Origin: Spirochaetota bacterium
GTDB lineage: Bacteria > Spirochaetota > UBA4802 > UB4802
DNA length: 33,814 nucleotides
Direction of reading: 5' to 3'
Assembly (NCBI GenBank): GCA_026414805.1
Contig: JAOAIH010000025.1
Span: 4,115 to 37,928 of the forward strand
Shown here: in pieces, positions 18,535 to 27,155 of the stretch
Numbering within the stretch: position 1 is the stretch's first letter
Layout: every line of letters starts with the position of its first letter
Program-made: the position numbers and the translations under genes
Notes under the pieces: model-generated
What the model was told of the DNA's origin: nothing
Database searches by the model: none
Seen by the model: only the letters and a program-made list of their open reading frames with translations

Positions 18535-19686
18535 ATGGAGAAACACAAAGTTAAAGCTGCAGTAATGACGGATTTTAAAAAAATGGAGATTCAATATTTT
18601 CCATATCCAGAAGCTAAAGAAGATAGTGCAGTTGTAAAAATGATAATGTGTGGAATATGCGGAACTGATAAACATTTGTATGAGGGCAGGCATCCTGCGC
18701 CACTTTTTGTTAAATTTCCAATGATTCTAGGGCATGAGAATATTGGGATTATTGAAGAAATTGGTCCTATTGCAAAAGTGAAAATGGGAGTACAGGGAGA
18801 AGAACTAAAACCTGGTGACAGAGTAACTTGGTATGCTGGAATATTATGTGGAGAGTGTTACCATTGTAGGTTTTTACCATCAAATCATGCTGCTACATTA
18901 TGTTTAAATGCAAAAGGGTATGGCCAAAATTTATCATGTGCTGACTATCCTCATTTATTTGGTGGGTATTCAGAGTATTGTTATCTATTGCCTGGAGTGT
19001 GGGTTTACAAAATTCCTGAAGATATGCCAGATGAAATTGCAGTATTAACTGATGTGTTTGCTGCAACTGTTGGAGTAAGAAAAGCCATGATGCCATATCC
19101 AGTATTAAAAGAAGGATTTGGACCAGGAGATACAGCAATAATAATTGGATCAGGACCAATTGGAATAGCAGCTGGTATTACTGCGAGGATAGCTGGTGCT
19201 TATAGGGTTATCCTTGTGGGGAAAATTAAAGAAAGGTTAAAAATTGCAGAAGAAATTGGAGTCTTTGATCATATTGTAGATGTTGATGAATATCCTGATT
19301 TCTGGGAACGTTCATTATACATTCTTTCTTTAACGCCTAGAAATGTTGGTGCTGATATGGTGGTTGAATGTGCAGGGGTACCTGAAGCGGTACCAGAAGG
19401 GTTAGCGGTACTTAGGAGAGGTGGAGTATTTGTTGAATTGGGCAATTTCCTTGATACAGGAAATACAACAATAAATCCATTTGCTGATTTATGTTTTAAG
19501 GATGTAATTTTAATCGGTCAATGGTCATGTCCACCACAATCTTTTGACGTTGCTTTGAAAATAATGGAATTAGCTATGAAACAGGGGATTCCACTGCAAA
19601 AGTTGGTAACTCATAAATTCAGTATAGATGAGGCTGAATCTGCACTGCAAAGAAGTGACTATATGAAAGGAGTTATCATTCCATAG
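18535..19686 (+). CDS. Zinc-dependent alcohol/polyol dehydrogenase (MDR family)
   Basis: 383 residues. Catalytic zinc ligands are in CGICGTDKHLYEG and GHENIGIIEEIG; four structural-zinc cysteines are visible in LCGECYHC and TLCLN; the NAD-binding motif is GSGPIGIAAG. It resembles threonine/sorbitol/glucose dehydrogenases and would oxidise a hydroxyl of a sugar or sugar acid. The ATG at 18535 has AGGAGG at 18522-18527; an in-frame TTG at 18529 is rejected. The gene is visibly more AT-rich in silent positions (TTA, AGA, GGA codons) than the genes on either side, and lacks the CTATCGCC octamer, which suggests a separate origin within the operon. Confidence 0.88.
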   Translation: MEKHKVKAAVMTDFKKMEIQYFPYPEAKEDSAVVKMIMCGICGTDKHLYEGRHPAPLFVKFPMILGHENIGIIEEIGPIAKVKMGVQGEELKPGDRVTWYAGILCGECYHCRFLPSNHAATLCLNAKGYGQNLSCADYPHLFGGYSEYCYLLPGVWVYKIPEDMPDEIAVLTDVFAATVGVRKAMMPYPVLKEGFGPGDTAIIIGSGPIGIAAGITARIAGAYRVILVGKIKERLKIAEEIGVFDHIVDVDEYPDFWERSLYILSLTPRNVGADMVVECAGVPEAVPEGLAVLRRGGVFVELGNFLDTGNTTINPFADLCFKDVILIGQWSCPPQSFDVALKIMELAMKQGIPLQKLVTHKFSIDEAESALQRSDYMKGVIIP

Positions 19687-19706
19687 GTTTAGATACGAGG
19701 GTTATT

Positions 19707-20408
19707 ATGAATATTTCATTTACATTAATTGGCCAGGCAACAGTTGTTATGGATATAGATGGTGTAGTCTTTATGACCGATCCTTGGTGGGGATCGTTTG
19801 AGTTTTTGCGGGCTGTTCCAATTGTCTGTGATCCTGAAGGCATTTCACCGCTTCATTACATGCTGGTTTCGCACAATCACATTGACCACTGGTGTAACAG
19901 AGCTATCGCCCTTGCAAAAGAAAAAAATTGTACAGTTATAGGTTCAATTAAAGCAATAAAGCGTGCCAAAAAACGTGGGGTGAAAAATCTTAAGGCTCTG
20001 ACCCCAGGAGAAAGTGTTGATTGCAATGGCATTATTGTTGGTGCGGTCCCTGCGTTTCATCCTTTTGCAAAGGATGCAATTGGTTTCATTGTACAAAAAG
20101 GCAATGTTACACTGTATTTTTCGGGAGATACCCTGTATACGGAAAATTTACGCAAGGCTCTGACCCCATACTCGGTAACTATCGCCATGATACAGGTTGC
20201 CTGTTCAACGTACCCTCTGGTGGGCAAAGATGGAATGGATTTAGAGGCAGCAGCGCGCTTTGTTGCAGAAGTCAAACCTGAAATGATAATACCTATACAC
20301 TATCAGATAAAGGGGAAATATTGTACTGATGCGCAGCTACAAAACTGGGATGTTGGTGCACAAAAAATTATTTTGCCACATGGCAGAGAGTTCCATTTGA
20401 AATTGTAG
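19707..20408 (+). CDS. Metallo-beta-lactamase-fold hydrolase, UlaG-like
   Basis: 233 residues. The metal-binding motif SHNHIDHW (H-x-H-x-D-H), the Asp in FSGDTLYTE and the final histidine in IIPIHYQ are all present, and MNISFTLIGQATVVMDIDG is the usual start of the UlaG-like group. UlaG itself opens L-ascorbate-6-phosphate lactone; relatives include other lactonases and metal-dependent hydrolases. In a sugar-acid operon with a dehydrogenase, a lactonase that opens the sugar lactone made by that enzyme is the simplest reading (inference). Two copies of the CTATCGCC octamer lie in the gene at 19903 and 20179. Confidence 0.8.
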   Translation: MNISFTLIGQATVVMDIDGVVFMTDPWWGSFEFLRAVPIVCDPEGISPLHYMLVSHNHIDHWCNRAIALAKEKNCTVIGSIKAIKRAKKRGVKNLKALTPGESVDCNGIIVGAVPAFHPFAKDAIGFIVQKGNVTLYFSGDTLYTENLRKALTPYSVTIAMIQVACSTYPLVGKDGMDLEAAARFVAEVKPEMIIPIHYQIKGKYCTDAQLQNWDVGAQKIILPHGREFHLKL

Positions 20409-20433
20409 CAATATAATTCATATGGAGGAAAGT

Positions 20434-21750
20434 ATGATAGAAAAACCACCCTCTGGTTTTAACCTTATCAAAGTGTTGGGACCTGGTCTTGTGTGGTCGG
20501 CAAGTGCAATAGGGGTGTCAGAGCTTGTGTTTGCTACCCGCTCTGGCGCATTATTTGGATATTTGCTCCTATGGGCGCCGGTGGTTTCGCTTGCCATGAA
20601 ATATGCTATCTTTGAACTGGTTGGCCGCTACACCATCGCAACAGGGGAGAATGTTTTGATTGCATTTGCACAGGTTGAAATAGATTGCAAGCTTTTCAAA
20701 CTTAAAACTGGCTGGGTAATAACACTTTTCTGGATAGTGTTTATTGCAAGCGTTTCCGGGATGGCAGGAATTGCATTATCTGTGGGAAGTTGCATCTATG
20801 GACTTTTTCCTGCAATTTCAATGGAGGTGGCAACGGTGTGTTCGATAGTAACTGTTGGAATAATCCTATATTTGGGAAGTTATACAACTCTGGAAAAAAT
20901 ATCCAGAGTACTTGTTTTCATAATGATACTATTTTTAGTATATGCATTAATTGAAACAGCGCCTAATCCTGCCCAGATGGCACAGGGGCTTGTTCCTCGT
21001 GCGCCCTTTCATACGTTGCGCGAGCTTATACCACTTTTGGGGTGGACTGGTGCTGGTGCAATTGGTGTGGTGTGGTACTCATTGTGGATAGAAGGAAGTA
21101 AACGTGGTAAAGGCACTAACACCGTAGATACAGACGACGACAAACACAGGATTACGCAATGGATAAAAATTAATCAGATAGATTTGAGTATTAACACTCT
21201 TATCACCGCACTATTAACAGTATTGTTTTTGATTGCAGGTGCGGTGATATTATATCCCAAAGGCATAGTTCCTAAAGGTGAGCAATTGGGACTGCAGATA
21301 TCGCGCATTGCAGGGGAGAGCTTTGGCAAAGCTGGCGAGATAATTTTCCTTGTTGGCATCTTTGGCACACTGTTTAGCACATTGCTTGCAAATATTGATG
21401 GGCTATGCCGTGTAGCATCTAACTCTGTGTGGTATCAGCGCAAGAAAGATGGTGATGTGAAACTCAATTACTACAGGTTATTTGTCCTTGTCTATGTGGT
21501 GCTCACTGCGCTTTTTGCAGTGGTATTCCCTGCACCGGTAATACTTTTGCAAATTTCTGCAATCATTGATACGGTTTTTCTGCCACTTGTGATTGGACTA
21601 GGCATTTACATATGTCACACACATCTGCCAGCAATCTTTCGTCCGGGCAAAACACTCACAATAACTGCAATAGCGTCAGCGCTTTTTTTTACGTTTTTTA
21701 TTGGACTATTTTTCTGGGCTGTGATAATGAAAGTTAACTTTTCAATGTAA
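20434..21750 (+). CDS. Nramp-fold transporter lacking the usual metal-binding motif
   Basis: 438 residues with about 11 hydrophobic helices. The first helix begins LGPGLVWSASAIGVSELVFATRSGALFGYLLLW, in register with the Nramp signature GPGF..A....DPGN..T....GA..GY.LLW, but the DPGN metal-binding bend reads differently (IGVSE), and the helix-6 Met-Pro-His is not seen. It is therefore a member of the wider Nramp/APC superfamily that is unlikely to be a plain Mn/Fe importer; uptake of a sugar acid or another organic solute fits the operon better (inference). GGAGG at 20424-20428 decides for ATG 20434 over the upstream ATG 20422, which overlaps that site. Confidence 0.75.
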   Translation: MIEKPPSGFNLIKVLGPGLVWSASAIGVSELVFATRSGALFGYLLLWAPVVSLAMKYAIFELVGRYTIATGENVLIAFAQVEIDCKLFKLKTGWVITLFWIVFIASVSGMAGIALSVGSCIYGLFPAISMEVATVCSIVTVGIILYLGSYTTLEKISRVLVFIMILFLVYALIETAPNPAQMAQGLVPRAPFHTLRELIPLLGWTGAGAIGVVWYSLWIEGSKRGKGTNTVDTDDDKHRITQWIKINQIDLSINTLITALLTVLFLIAGAVILYPKGIVPKGEQLGLQISRIAGESFGKAGEIIFLVGIFGTLFSTLLANIDGLCRVASNSVWYQRKKDGDVKLNYYRLFVLVYVVLTALFAVVFPAPVILLQISAIIDTVFLPLVIGLGIYICHTHLPAIFRPGKTLTITAIASALFFTFFIGLFFWAVIMKVNFSM

Positions 21751-21759
21751 ATAACATCT

Positions 21760-22788
21760 ATGAATACTAACATGTTCGATAGCTCAAAGTATTTTACCTG
21801 CTGGGGCGAGGTGCTTTTGCGCCTATCACCTCCTGCTACTCAGCAATTAATGCAGACAAATGTATTTCACTCTTATTTTGGTGGTGCTGAAGCTAATTGT
21901 GCAGTGATGCTGTCGCAATTGGGGATAAAAACAAAATTAATTACTGCATTACCTGATAATGAATTAGGGCATGCTGCATTGCGCTATTTCAGATCGTTTG
22001 GCATAGATGTAAATGACATCAGATTGGTGAGCAACTCACGGCTGGGGCTTTATTTTTTTGAAAAAGGTATTGGCGTTAGGCCATCACACTTACTCTATGA
22101 TAGAGCTCACAGCGCATTTGCATTAATACAAAAAGGTGACATCAACTGGAGGGAGTCTTTAAAAGACTGTGGGTGGTTTCATACAACTGGGATAACGCTT
22201 TCACTATCGCCGGCAATAGTTGAAGAAACAATGAAAGCCTGCGACATTGTGAAGAGTAATCGTGGGGTTGTATCGTTTGACATTAACTATCGCCACACAT
22301 TATGGAAAGATATAAAGATGGCTAAACGCATGATTTGTGAATTGGTAAAAAAAGTAGATGTGTTAATTGGGAATGAAGAACATATCAAGATGCTTTTATT
22401 GTCAGAGAATCTACCACACTATCACTATAATGATAGTATAGATTATCTTTTTACAAATTTTACAAATTTGAACAGTATATTGCTAACACATCGATATGGT
22501 ACAACCGCTTCTGAGGTTGAGATAGGAGCTGTAGCAGCAACACGTGATACTATAACAGAATTAAAAATTAGAAAACTGCACAACGTTGTTGATCGTGTAG
22601 GTTCAGGTGACGCTATGGCAGCAGCATTTATGTACGGATTAATGAGTCGATACACCTTAGAACACTGTGTTGCTTTTGCCGTTGCAGCTGGGGCACTAGC
22701 GCATATGATTGATGGAGACAATTTTATTGTGAGTGAAAGTGATATTGTTACAGTAATGGAGGATAAAAGCTGGCAGTTAAAACGGTGA
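21760..22788 (+). CDS. kdgK: PfkB-family sugar kinase (2-keto-3-deoxygluconate kinase type)
   Basis: 342 residues with the ribokinase fold. FGGAEANCAVMLSQLG is the substrate lid and first signature; DRVGSGDAMAAAFMYGL is the second PfkB signature with the catalytic Asp and anion hole; NYRHTLW is typical for the KDG kinase branch. It would phosphorylate 2-keto-3-deoxygluconate, the product of the operon's mannonate dehydratase. It starts nine bases after the transporter gene with no clear ribosome site, so coupling is likely; ATG at 21772 is an alternative start. Two CTATCGCC octamers fall in it (22204 and 22287), in different reading frames. Confidence 0.82.
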   Translation: MNTNMFDSSKYFTCWGEVLLRLSPPATQQLMQTNVFHSYFGGAEANCAVMLSQLGIKTKLITALPDNELGHAALRYFRSFGIDVNDIRLVSNSRLGLYFFEKGIGVRPSHLLYDRAHSAFALIQKGDINWRESLKDCGWFHTTGITLSLSPAIVEETMKACDIVKSNRGVVSFDINYRHTLWKDIKMAKRMICELVKKVDVLIGNEEHIKMLLLSENLPHYHYNDSIDYLFTNFTNLNSILLTHRYGTTASEVEIGAVAATRDTITELKIRKLHNVVDRVGSGDAMAAAFMYGLMSRYTLEHCVAFAVAAGALAHMIDGDNFIVSESDIVTVMEDKSWQLKR

Positions 22789-23059
22789 AAGGAAAAAGTT
22801 ATGGCATAACCAAAACGCAGATATGGAATGGAAAAAATAATTGCATCATGGAAACCGTTTCCTGAAAGATTTTAATTTTACAATATCTTTACACGGTCTT
22901 CATAATTTCTTTATATTTATGAGATTTGTTAAATTAAAATCTATAGTGACTGAGTTGAATTTATTTTATTTAAATAGAATATATGGTATTTTACGTTTAT
23001 TTTTGCCAGTAGCATTTCACAGTATATGAGGAAATTATAAAAGAATTTATTAAATTGCC
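22789..23059 (+). other. Intergenic region before pstC with two short palindromes
   Basis: No gene is supported here. It holds GTTATGGCATAAC (22798-22810, 6-1-6) and GGAAACCGTTTCC (22850-22862, 6-1-6). The second resembles operators of LacI-type regulators. The rest is very AT-rich and may hold the pstC promoter, but no clear -35/-10 pair or Pho-box-like repeat could be picked out. Confidence 0.35.
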
Positions 23060-23966
23060 ATGTTAAAAGATACATTAAAATCAGCTCTTAATATCCATAA
23101 CTTAAGTGACAAGATAGTAAAATATATCTTTGCTGTGGTAGGATTTTTGTCAGTTTCGTTTTTGTTTTTAATAATGATATTTCTTTTTAAAGAAGGGTTT
23201 CCAATTTTTAAAACTGTTAGTTTAAATGATTTCCTTTTTGGAACAAGCTGGTATCCAACATCAGAACCGCCTAAATTTGGGACCCTACCTCTTATTGTGG
23301 CATCACTCTCGGTTACATTTATTGCTGCGCTCATAGCGGTGCCATTCAGTTTGGGCATAGCTATCTATTTATCCGAATTGGCTCCCGCACTTGTTCGTGA
23401 AATTGTCAAGCCTGCAATTGAACTTATTGCATCCATTCCATCGGTTATCATTGGCTTTTTTGGTATGGTTGTTATTGCTCCATTTTTACAGGATCACTTT
23501 GATATTGATACGGGATTAAATCTATTTAACGCGTCACTAATGCTTGCATTTATGGCCATACCAACAATTGCAAGTATCTCGGAGGATGCCTTGTCATCGG
23601 TGCCGGTGTCGTTAAAAGAAGCATCGTATGCCCTTGGTGCAAACCGTTGGCAAACAGGTACACATCACCATGCCGGCAGCCCTTTCTGGTATATGGACAG
23701 CTATTATATTGGGCATTGCACGGGTTCTTGGTGAAACCATGGTGGTGCTGATGGTAGCTGGTGGTGCAACCACATTCCCTACATCGCTATTTGACCCGGT
23801 AAGACCTCTCACTGCTAACATTGCAGCCGAGATGGCAGAAGCATCATATCGCAGTGATCATTACTATGCCTTATTTGCAATTGGCATTATATTGTTTTTA
23901 CTTACAATGCTTTTCAATGTCATTGCCAACTATCTCTCAATGAAATATAAATTCAAATATCATTAA
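23060..23966 (+). pseudogene. pstC: Phosphate ABC transporter permease PstC, interrupted by one frameshift
   Basis: The first frame (23060-about 23655) gives the N-terminal membrane helix and the permease core to YALGANRWQT; the second frame (about 23656-23966) continues with VHITMPAALSGIWTAIILGIARVLGETMVVLMVAGG and the last helices. The two parts join exactly inside the conserved EAA-type loop (family ALGA.RW.T....LPAAL.GI), and spacing suggests two bases are missing near 23655-23657. PstC with PstA forms the inner-membrane channel for phosphate. All other parts are intact and pstA follows directly, so a sequencing or assembly error is at least as likely as true inactivation. Confidence 0.85.
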
Positions 23967-23974
23967 AGGAAACT

Positions 23975-24841
23975 ATGGCATCATTACAGGCAAAAGCTAA
24001 GGCAATTGAAAAAACATCATTCATAATAATTACTTTGCTTTCATATGTTATCATAGCATTTTTGCTGTTTGTACTTGGCTACATATTTTTACAGGGCTAT
24101 AAAGCTTTGTCGTGGGAGTTTTTAACTGCTTTCCCAAGGAATGAAATGCGCGAAGGGGGAATATTCCCTGCTCTTTTGGGCACATTCTATCTTATGATAG
24201 GCTCTTCGGTTATATCAGTGCCTATTGGTGTTATGACTGCAATTTATTTAACAGAATATGTGGAAAATGTAAAAGTGCTTCAGTTTATACGTTTGGGCAT
24301 TAATAATTTAGCAGGTGTTCCATCAGTAGTGTTTGGCCTTTTTGGGTTAAGCGTGTTTGTCATATTCCTGGATTTTGGTTCTTCTATTGTTGCCGGTTCA
24401 CTCACGCTGGGTATTCTTAATCTTCCACTTGTTATACGCTCAACTGAGGAAGCGCTGCTTACGGTTCCCATGTCGTATCGCGAAGCATCCCTTTCACTTG
24501 GAGCAACCAAGTGGCAAACTATCTATAAGATAGTGTTGCCAACAGCACTGCCCGGAATATTAACTGGTATAATGCTGTCACTTGGAAGAGCAGCTGGTGA
24601 GACAGCTCCTATAATGTTTACCTGTGCAACATTTTATACACCGCATATACCAGATTCACTGTTCAGTGAGGTCATGGCTCTTCCCTATCACATCTACGTG
24701 CTTGCAACAGCAGGAACTCATATCGAAGCAACGCGGCATATACAGTATGGAACGGCTATAGTGCTTATTGTTTTAGTACTGGGGTTGAACTTTACGGGTA
24801 TGGTGTTGCGATATAAATATAGAAAGAAATTTAAACAGTAG
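23975..24841 (+). CDS. pstA: Phosphate ABC transporter permease PstA
   Basis: 288 residues with six predicted membrane helices. The permease loop is intact: REASLSLGATKWQTIYKIVLPTALPGILTG, and GRAAGETAP is the usual PstA motif. It pairs with PstC to move phosphate across the inner membrane, driven by PstB and fed by PstS. AAAGGA precedes the ATG by a few bases; it lies eight bases after pstC. Unlike the common pstSCAB-phoU order, pstB and phoU are on the opposite strand about 3.7-4.4 kb away. Confidence 0.93.
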   Translation: MASLQAKAKAIEKTSFIIITLLSYVIIAFLLFVLGYIFLQGYKALSWEFLTAFPRNEMREGGIFPALLGTFYLMIGSSVISVPIGVMTAIYLTEYVENVKVLQFIRLGINNLAGVPSVVFGLFGLSVFVIFLDFGSSIVAGSLTLGILNLPLVIRSTEEALLTVPMSYREASLSLGATKWQTIYKIVLPTALPGILTGIMLSLGRAAGETAPIMFTCATFYTPHIPDSLFSEVMALPYHIYVLATAGTHIEATRHIQYGTAIVLIVLVLGLNFTGMVLRYKYRKKFKQ

Positions 24842-24883
24842 TTTTTAATTTCAATAATAGTATTTAAATAGACGTGTGAGAAT

Positions 24884-25369
24884 ATGCAACCAGAGGTGTA
24901 TTCTGAATATCCCCCTTTGCTTGTTATAGTGAGAGTGGGTTTACTCATTACCATTTTTTTAAATGGTTTAATTATTACATATAATGAGGTTATTGTATTC
25001 TATGCTTATATATTTTTTGTGATATTCCTATTGATGTTTACATTATCGTGTGTATGCAAGTATTGTTATTATTTTGGCAAATATTGTGATAAAGGATTTG
25101 GTAAACTTGCAAAAGTAATTTTTAGGAATAATAACGTTGATTATGAAAAGTTTCAATTTTATGGAAATATATGCACAGTGCTAATTATTATTTTTTTATT
25201 GTTTCCTTTTGTATATGGTGCTGTGATATCATATACCACGTTTAGTGGAATATATCTTGCATTAACATTGCTAAGTTTAGCATTGGGAGTTGTATATATA
25301 CTTACACAGCAATTAATTTCATGTAGGCATTGCGCTATGAACAAATATTGTAGTATTTATATAAAATGA
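24884..25369 (+). CDS. Small Cys-rich membrane protein of unknown function
   Basis: 161 residues with four hydrophobic stretches (about 10-30, 32-52, 93-113, 118-138). Cysteines cluster in the loop after helix 2, CVCKYCYYFGKYCDKGFGK, and again at the C-terminus, SCRHCAMNKYCSIY. Both clusters have C-x-x-C spacing and could bind metal or undergo redox change on the cytoplasmic side. It follows pstA by 42 bases on the same strand and converges on phoR, so it may be co-transcribed with pstCA. Similar small membrane proteins with this Cys loop are known from anaerobes, but no function is established. Confidence 0.6.
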   Translation: MQPEVYSEYPPLLVIVRVGLLITIFLNGLIITYNEVIVFYAYIFFVIFLLMFTLSCVCKYCYYFGKYCDKGFGKLAKVIFRNNNVDYEKFQFYGNICTVLIIIFLLFPFVYGAVISYTTFSGIYLALTLLSLALGVVYILTQQLISCRHCAMNKYCSIYIK

Positions 25370-25371
25370 AT

Positions 25372-25399
25372 ACTACAAGGGAAATATTTCCTTAGTAGT
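25372..25399. terminator. Weak inverted repeat between convergent genes
   Basis: ACTAC-AAG-GAAAT pairs with ATTTC-CTT-GTAGT with two single-base bulges, between the Cys-rich membrane protein and phoR stop codons. A T-rich stretch lies on the minus strand before rather than after the stem, so a role as a shared terminator is only plausible. Confidence 0.3.
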
Positions 25400-25418
25400 G
25401 ACTAAAAAATGTAAAAAA

Positions 25419-27149
25419 CTAATGTGGTATTGTAATTGTAAAAGTTGAACCATTTGATGAAGAAGTTACCCCAACTGTCCATCCAAGTATTAGTGCAGCG
25501 TGTTTTACAATTGAAAGTCCCAATCCTGTGCCACCAGTTTCACGTGAGCGGCTTTTATCTACACGATAGAAGCGCTCAAAAATCCTGGGGATTTCGTCGT
25601 GTGGTATACCAATGCCCGTATCGGTGATATGGATTGAGAGGGATTGAGAATTTTTAGTGGCGGTTATGGTTATTGAGCCTTTCTCATTGTTATAGTTAAT
25701 TGCATTATCTATTAAATTGAAGAATATCTCTTCGGCAAGGAATGCATTGCCTAAAACTTTTTGTGGCAGTGATTCAATATCCATAACTATCGCCAGATTT
25801 TTTTTCTGAATTTTTGGCATAAGCAGTTCTACGCATTGATTAATTATTTTTTTAAGATTAATTGATTCGGTAACAGGGTACGAAGATGTTTCTAATTGAT
25901 TGAGCTTCAGCATATCGTTGATAATTGCGTTCTGTCGTTCAACATTGGTAAGAGCACTTTCAATGAATTGCTCTGCTGTTTTCTGATCACAGATGTTGTC
26001 TTTAATTGTTTCAAGGTAGCCCCGTATAATGCTGATAGGGGTTTTTAATTCATGTGAAAGGTTGCCTACAAGATCAGACTTCAGTTGCTGAATGCGCTTC
26101 TGTTCGGTGACGTCATGCATGAGTAGCAGAATTCCTTTTGCAGGCTCAGTGAAAGGATAGATAAAAATCTGAAAATGGTTGCCAGCTATTGTCTCTTCAA
26201 AAGAGATCCGCTGTTTTTGAGAAAAAGCAATGTGTATCTTGGCGTTTAACTCGCTGTGGCGAATAACTGTGAAATAGTATTTATTGGTAATATTTTCAGG
26301 GTATTCAAAGCAATTGGCAAATGCTTTATTGTAAATGGCAATCTTTTTGTCTTCGTCTATGAGTGCTATGGGGTCATGGATGCTTTCTATAATCATAAAG
26401 AGTTTATTTTTTTCATTGGTGAGCTCATTGATGCGTTGCTGTATGTTATCAGCTAATAGATTCATGGATTTCTGTAAATAACCCATTTCATCGTCGTTGT
26501 AATTGAGTATACGTGCGGTAAGATCACCATTGAAGAATTTATTTATAAACTGAACTGATTCTTTAATAGGCTTTGTGAACATGTTTGCAAAAATTGCTGT
26601 AACTGCAATACTGATAATAAGGACAATGATACCTGTAAAAAGAATATTTTTTGTTAGTGATTCAATTAAGGTATTGATGTTTGTCAAAGATTTTGCAGTA
26701 CGGATATAGTAAGAGTCGTAAAAGGAGGCCACGTACAACATATCAGCACCTATGGTATTGCTGAATCTAATTGACATCCCTGTACCATTTTTACGTGCTT
26801 CAAGAATTTCAGGGCGATAGGAATGGTTTTCCATCAATTCAGGATTAGCATCGGTATCAAAGAGCACTGTACCATCATGTTGGATGATGGTTATTCGCAA
26901 GGAGCTTTTTTGTGCTACATTTTTTAATGCAGTTACTATCTCATAATTAAAAAAATTTTTATTAATAGGTCTGTGGAATGATTGGCAGTAAGTGTGTATA
27001 TACTCAATATTTTGCTTAAGTTCGTCTCTTAAAAAAGAGGTAAATTCATTTTGTATGTGTTTGTGAATGTAAAAAAGTAGAAATGAAATAAAAAAAATTA
27101 ATGCAATCGAATACACAATTATTAATTTTGATCTGAGACTTTTTATCAT
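25419..27149 (-). CDS. phoR: Phosphate-regulon-type sensor histidine kinase
   Basis: 576 residues. Order of parts: membrane helix 8-28, periplasmic sensor loop, second helix at about 170-192, HAMP to about 245, PAS domain about 255-360 (IESIHDPIALIDEDKKI), HisKA with the phosphorylated His in NLSHELKTPISIIRG, and HATPase_c with NLIDNAINYNN, DTGIGIP and GGTGLGLSIVKH. It should phosphorylate the adjacent PhoB when phosphate is low. The longer periplasmic domain differs from the E. coli PhoR and resembles the Gram-positive/spirochaete WalK/PhoR layout. It lies six bases after phoB in a phoB-phoR reading order. Confidence 0.9.
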   Translation of the reverse strand: MIKSLRSKLIIVYSIALIFFISFLLFYIHKHIQNEFTSFLRDELKQNIEYIHTYCQSFHRPINKNFFNYEIVTALKNVAQKSSLRITIIQHDGTVLFDTDANPELMENHSYRPEILEARKNGTGMSIRFSNTIGADMLYVASFYDSYYIRTAKSLTNINTLIESLTKNILFTGIIVLIISIAVTAIFANMFTKPIKESVQFINKFFNGDLTARILNYNDDEMGYLQKSMNLLADNIQQRINELTNEKNKLFMIIESIHDPIALIDEDKKIAIYNKAFANCFEYPENITNKYYFTVIRHSELNAKIHIAFSQKQRISFEETIAGNHFQIFIYPFTEPAKGILLLMHDVTEQKRIQQLKSDLVGNLSHELKTPISIIRGYLETIKDNICDQKTAEQFIESALTNVERQNAIINDMLKLNQLETSSYPVTESINLKKIINQCVELLMPKIQKKNLAIVMDIESLPQKVLGNAFLAEEIFFNLIDNAINYNNEKGSITITATKNSQSLSIHITDTGIGIPHDEIPRIFERFYRVDKSRSRETGGTGLGLSIVKHAALILGWTVGVTSSSNGSTFTITIPH

Positions 27150-27155
27150 TACGCT

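Noticed and set aside
22841-23029. 62-residue open frame before pstC
   Set aside because: Low-complexity, Phe/Leu-rich, no ribosome site and no family likeness in a very AT-rich gap.
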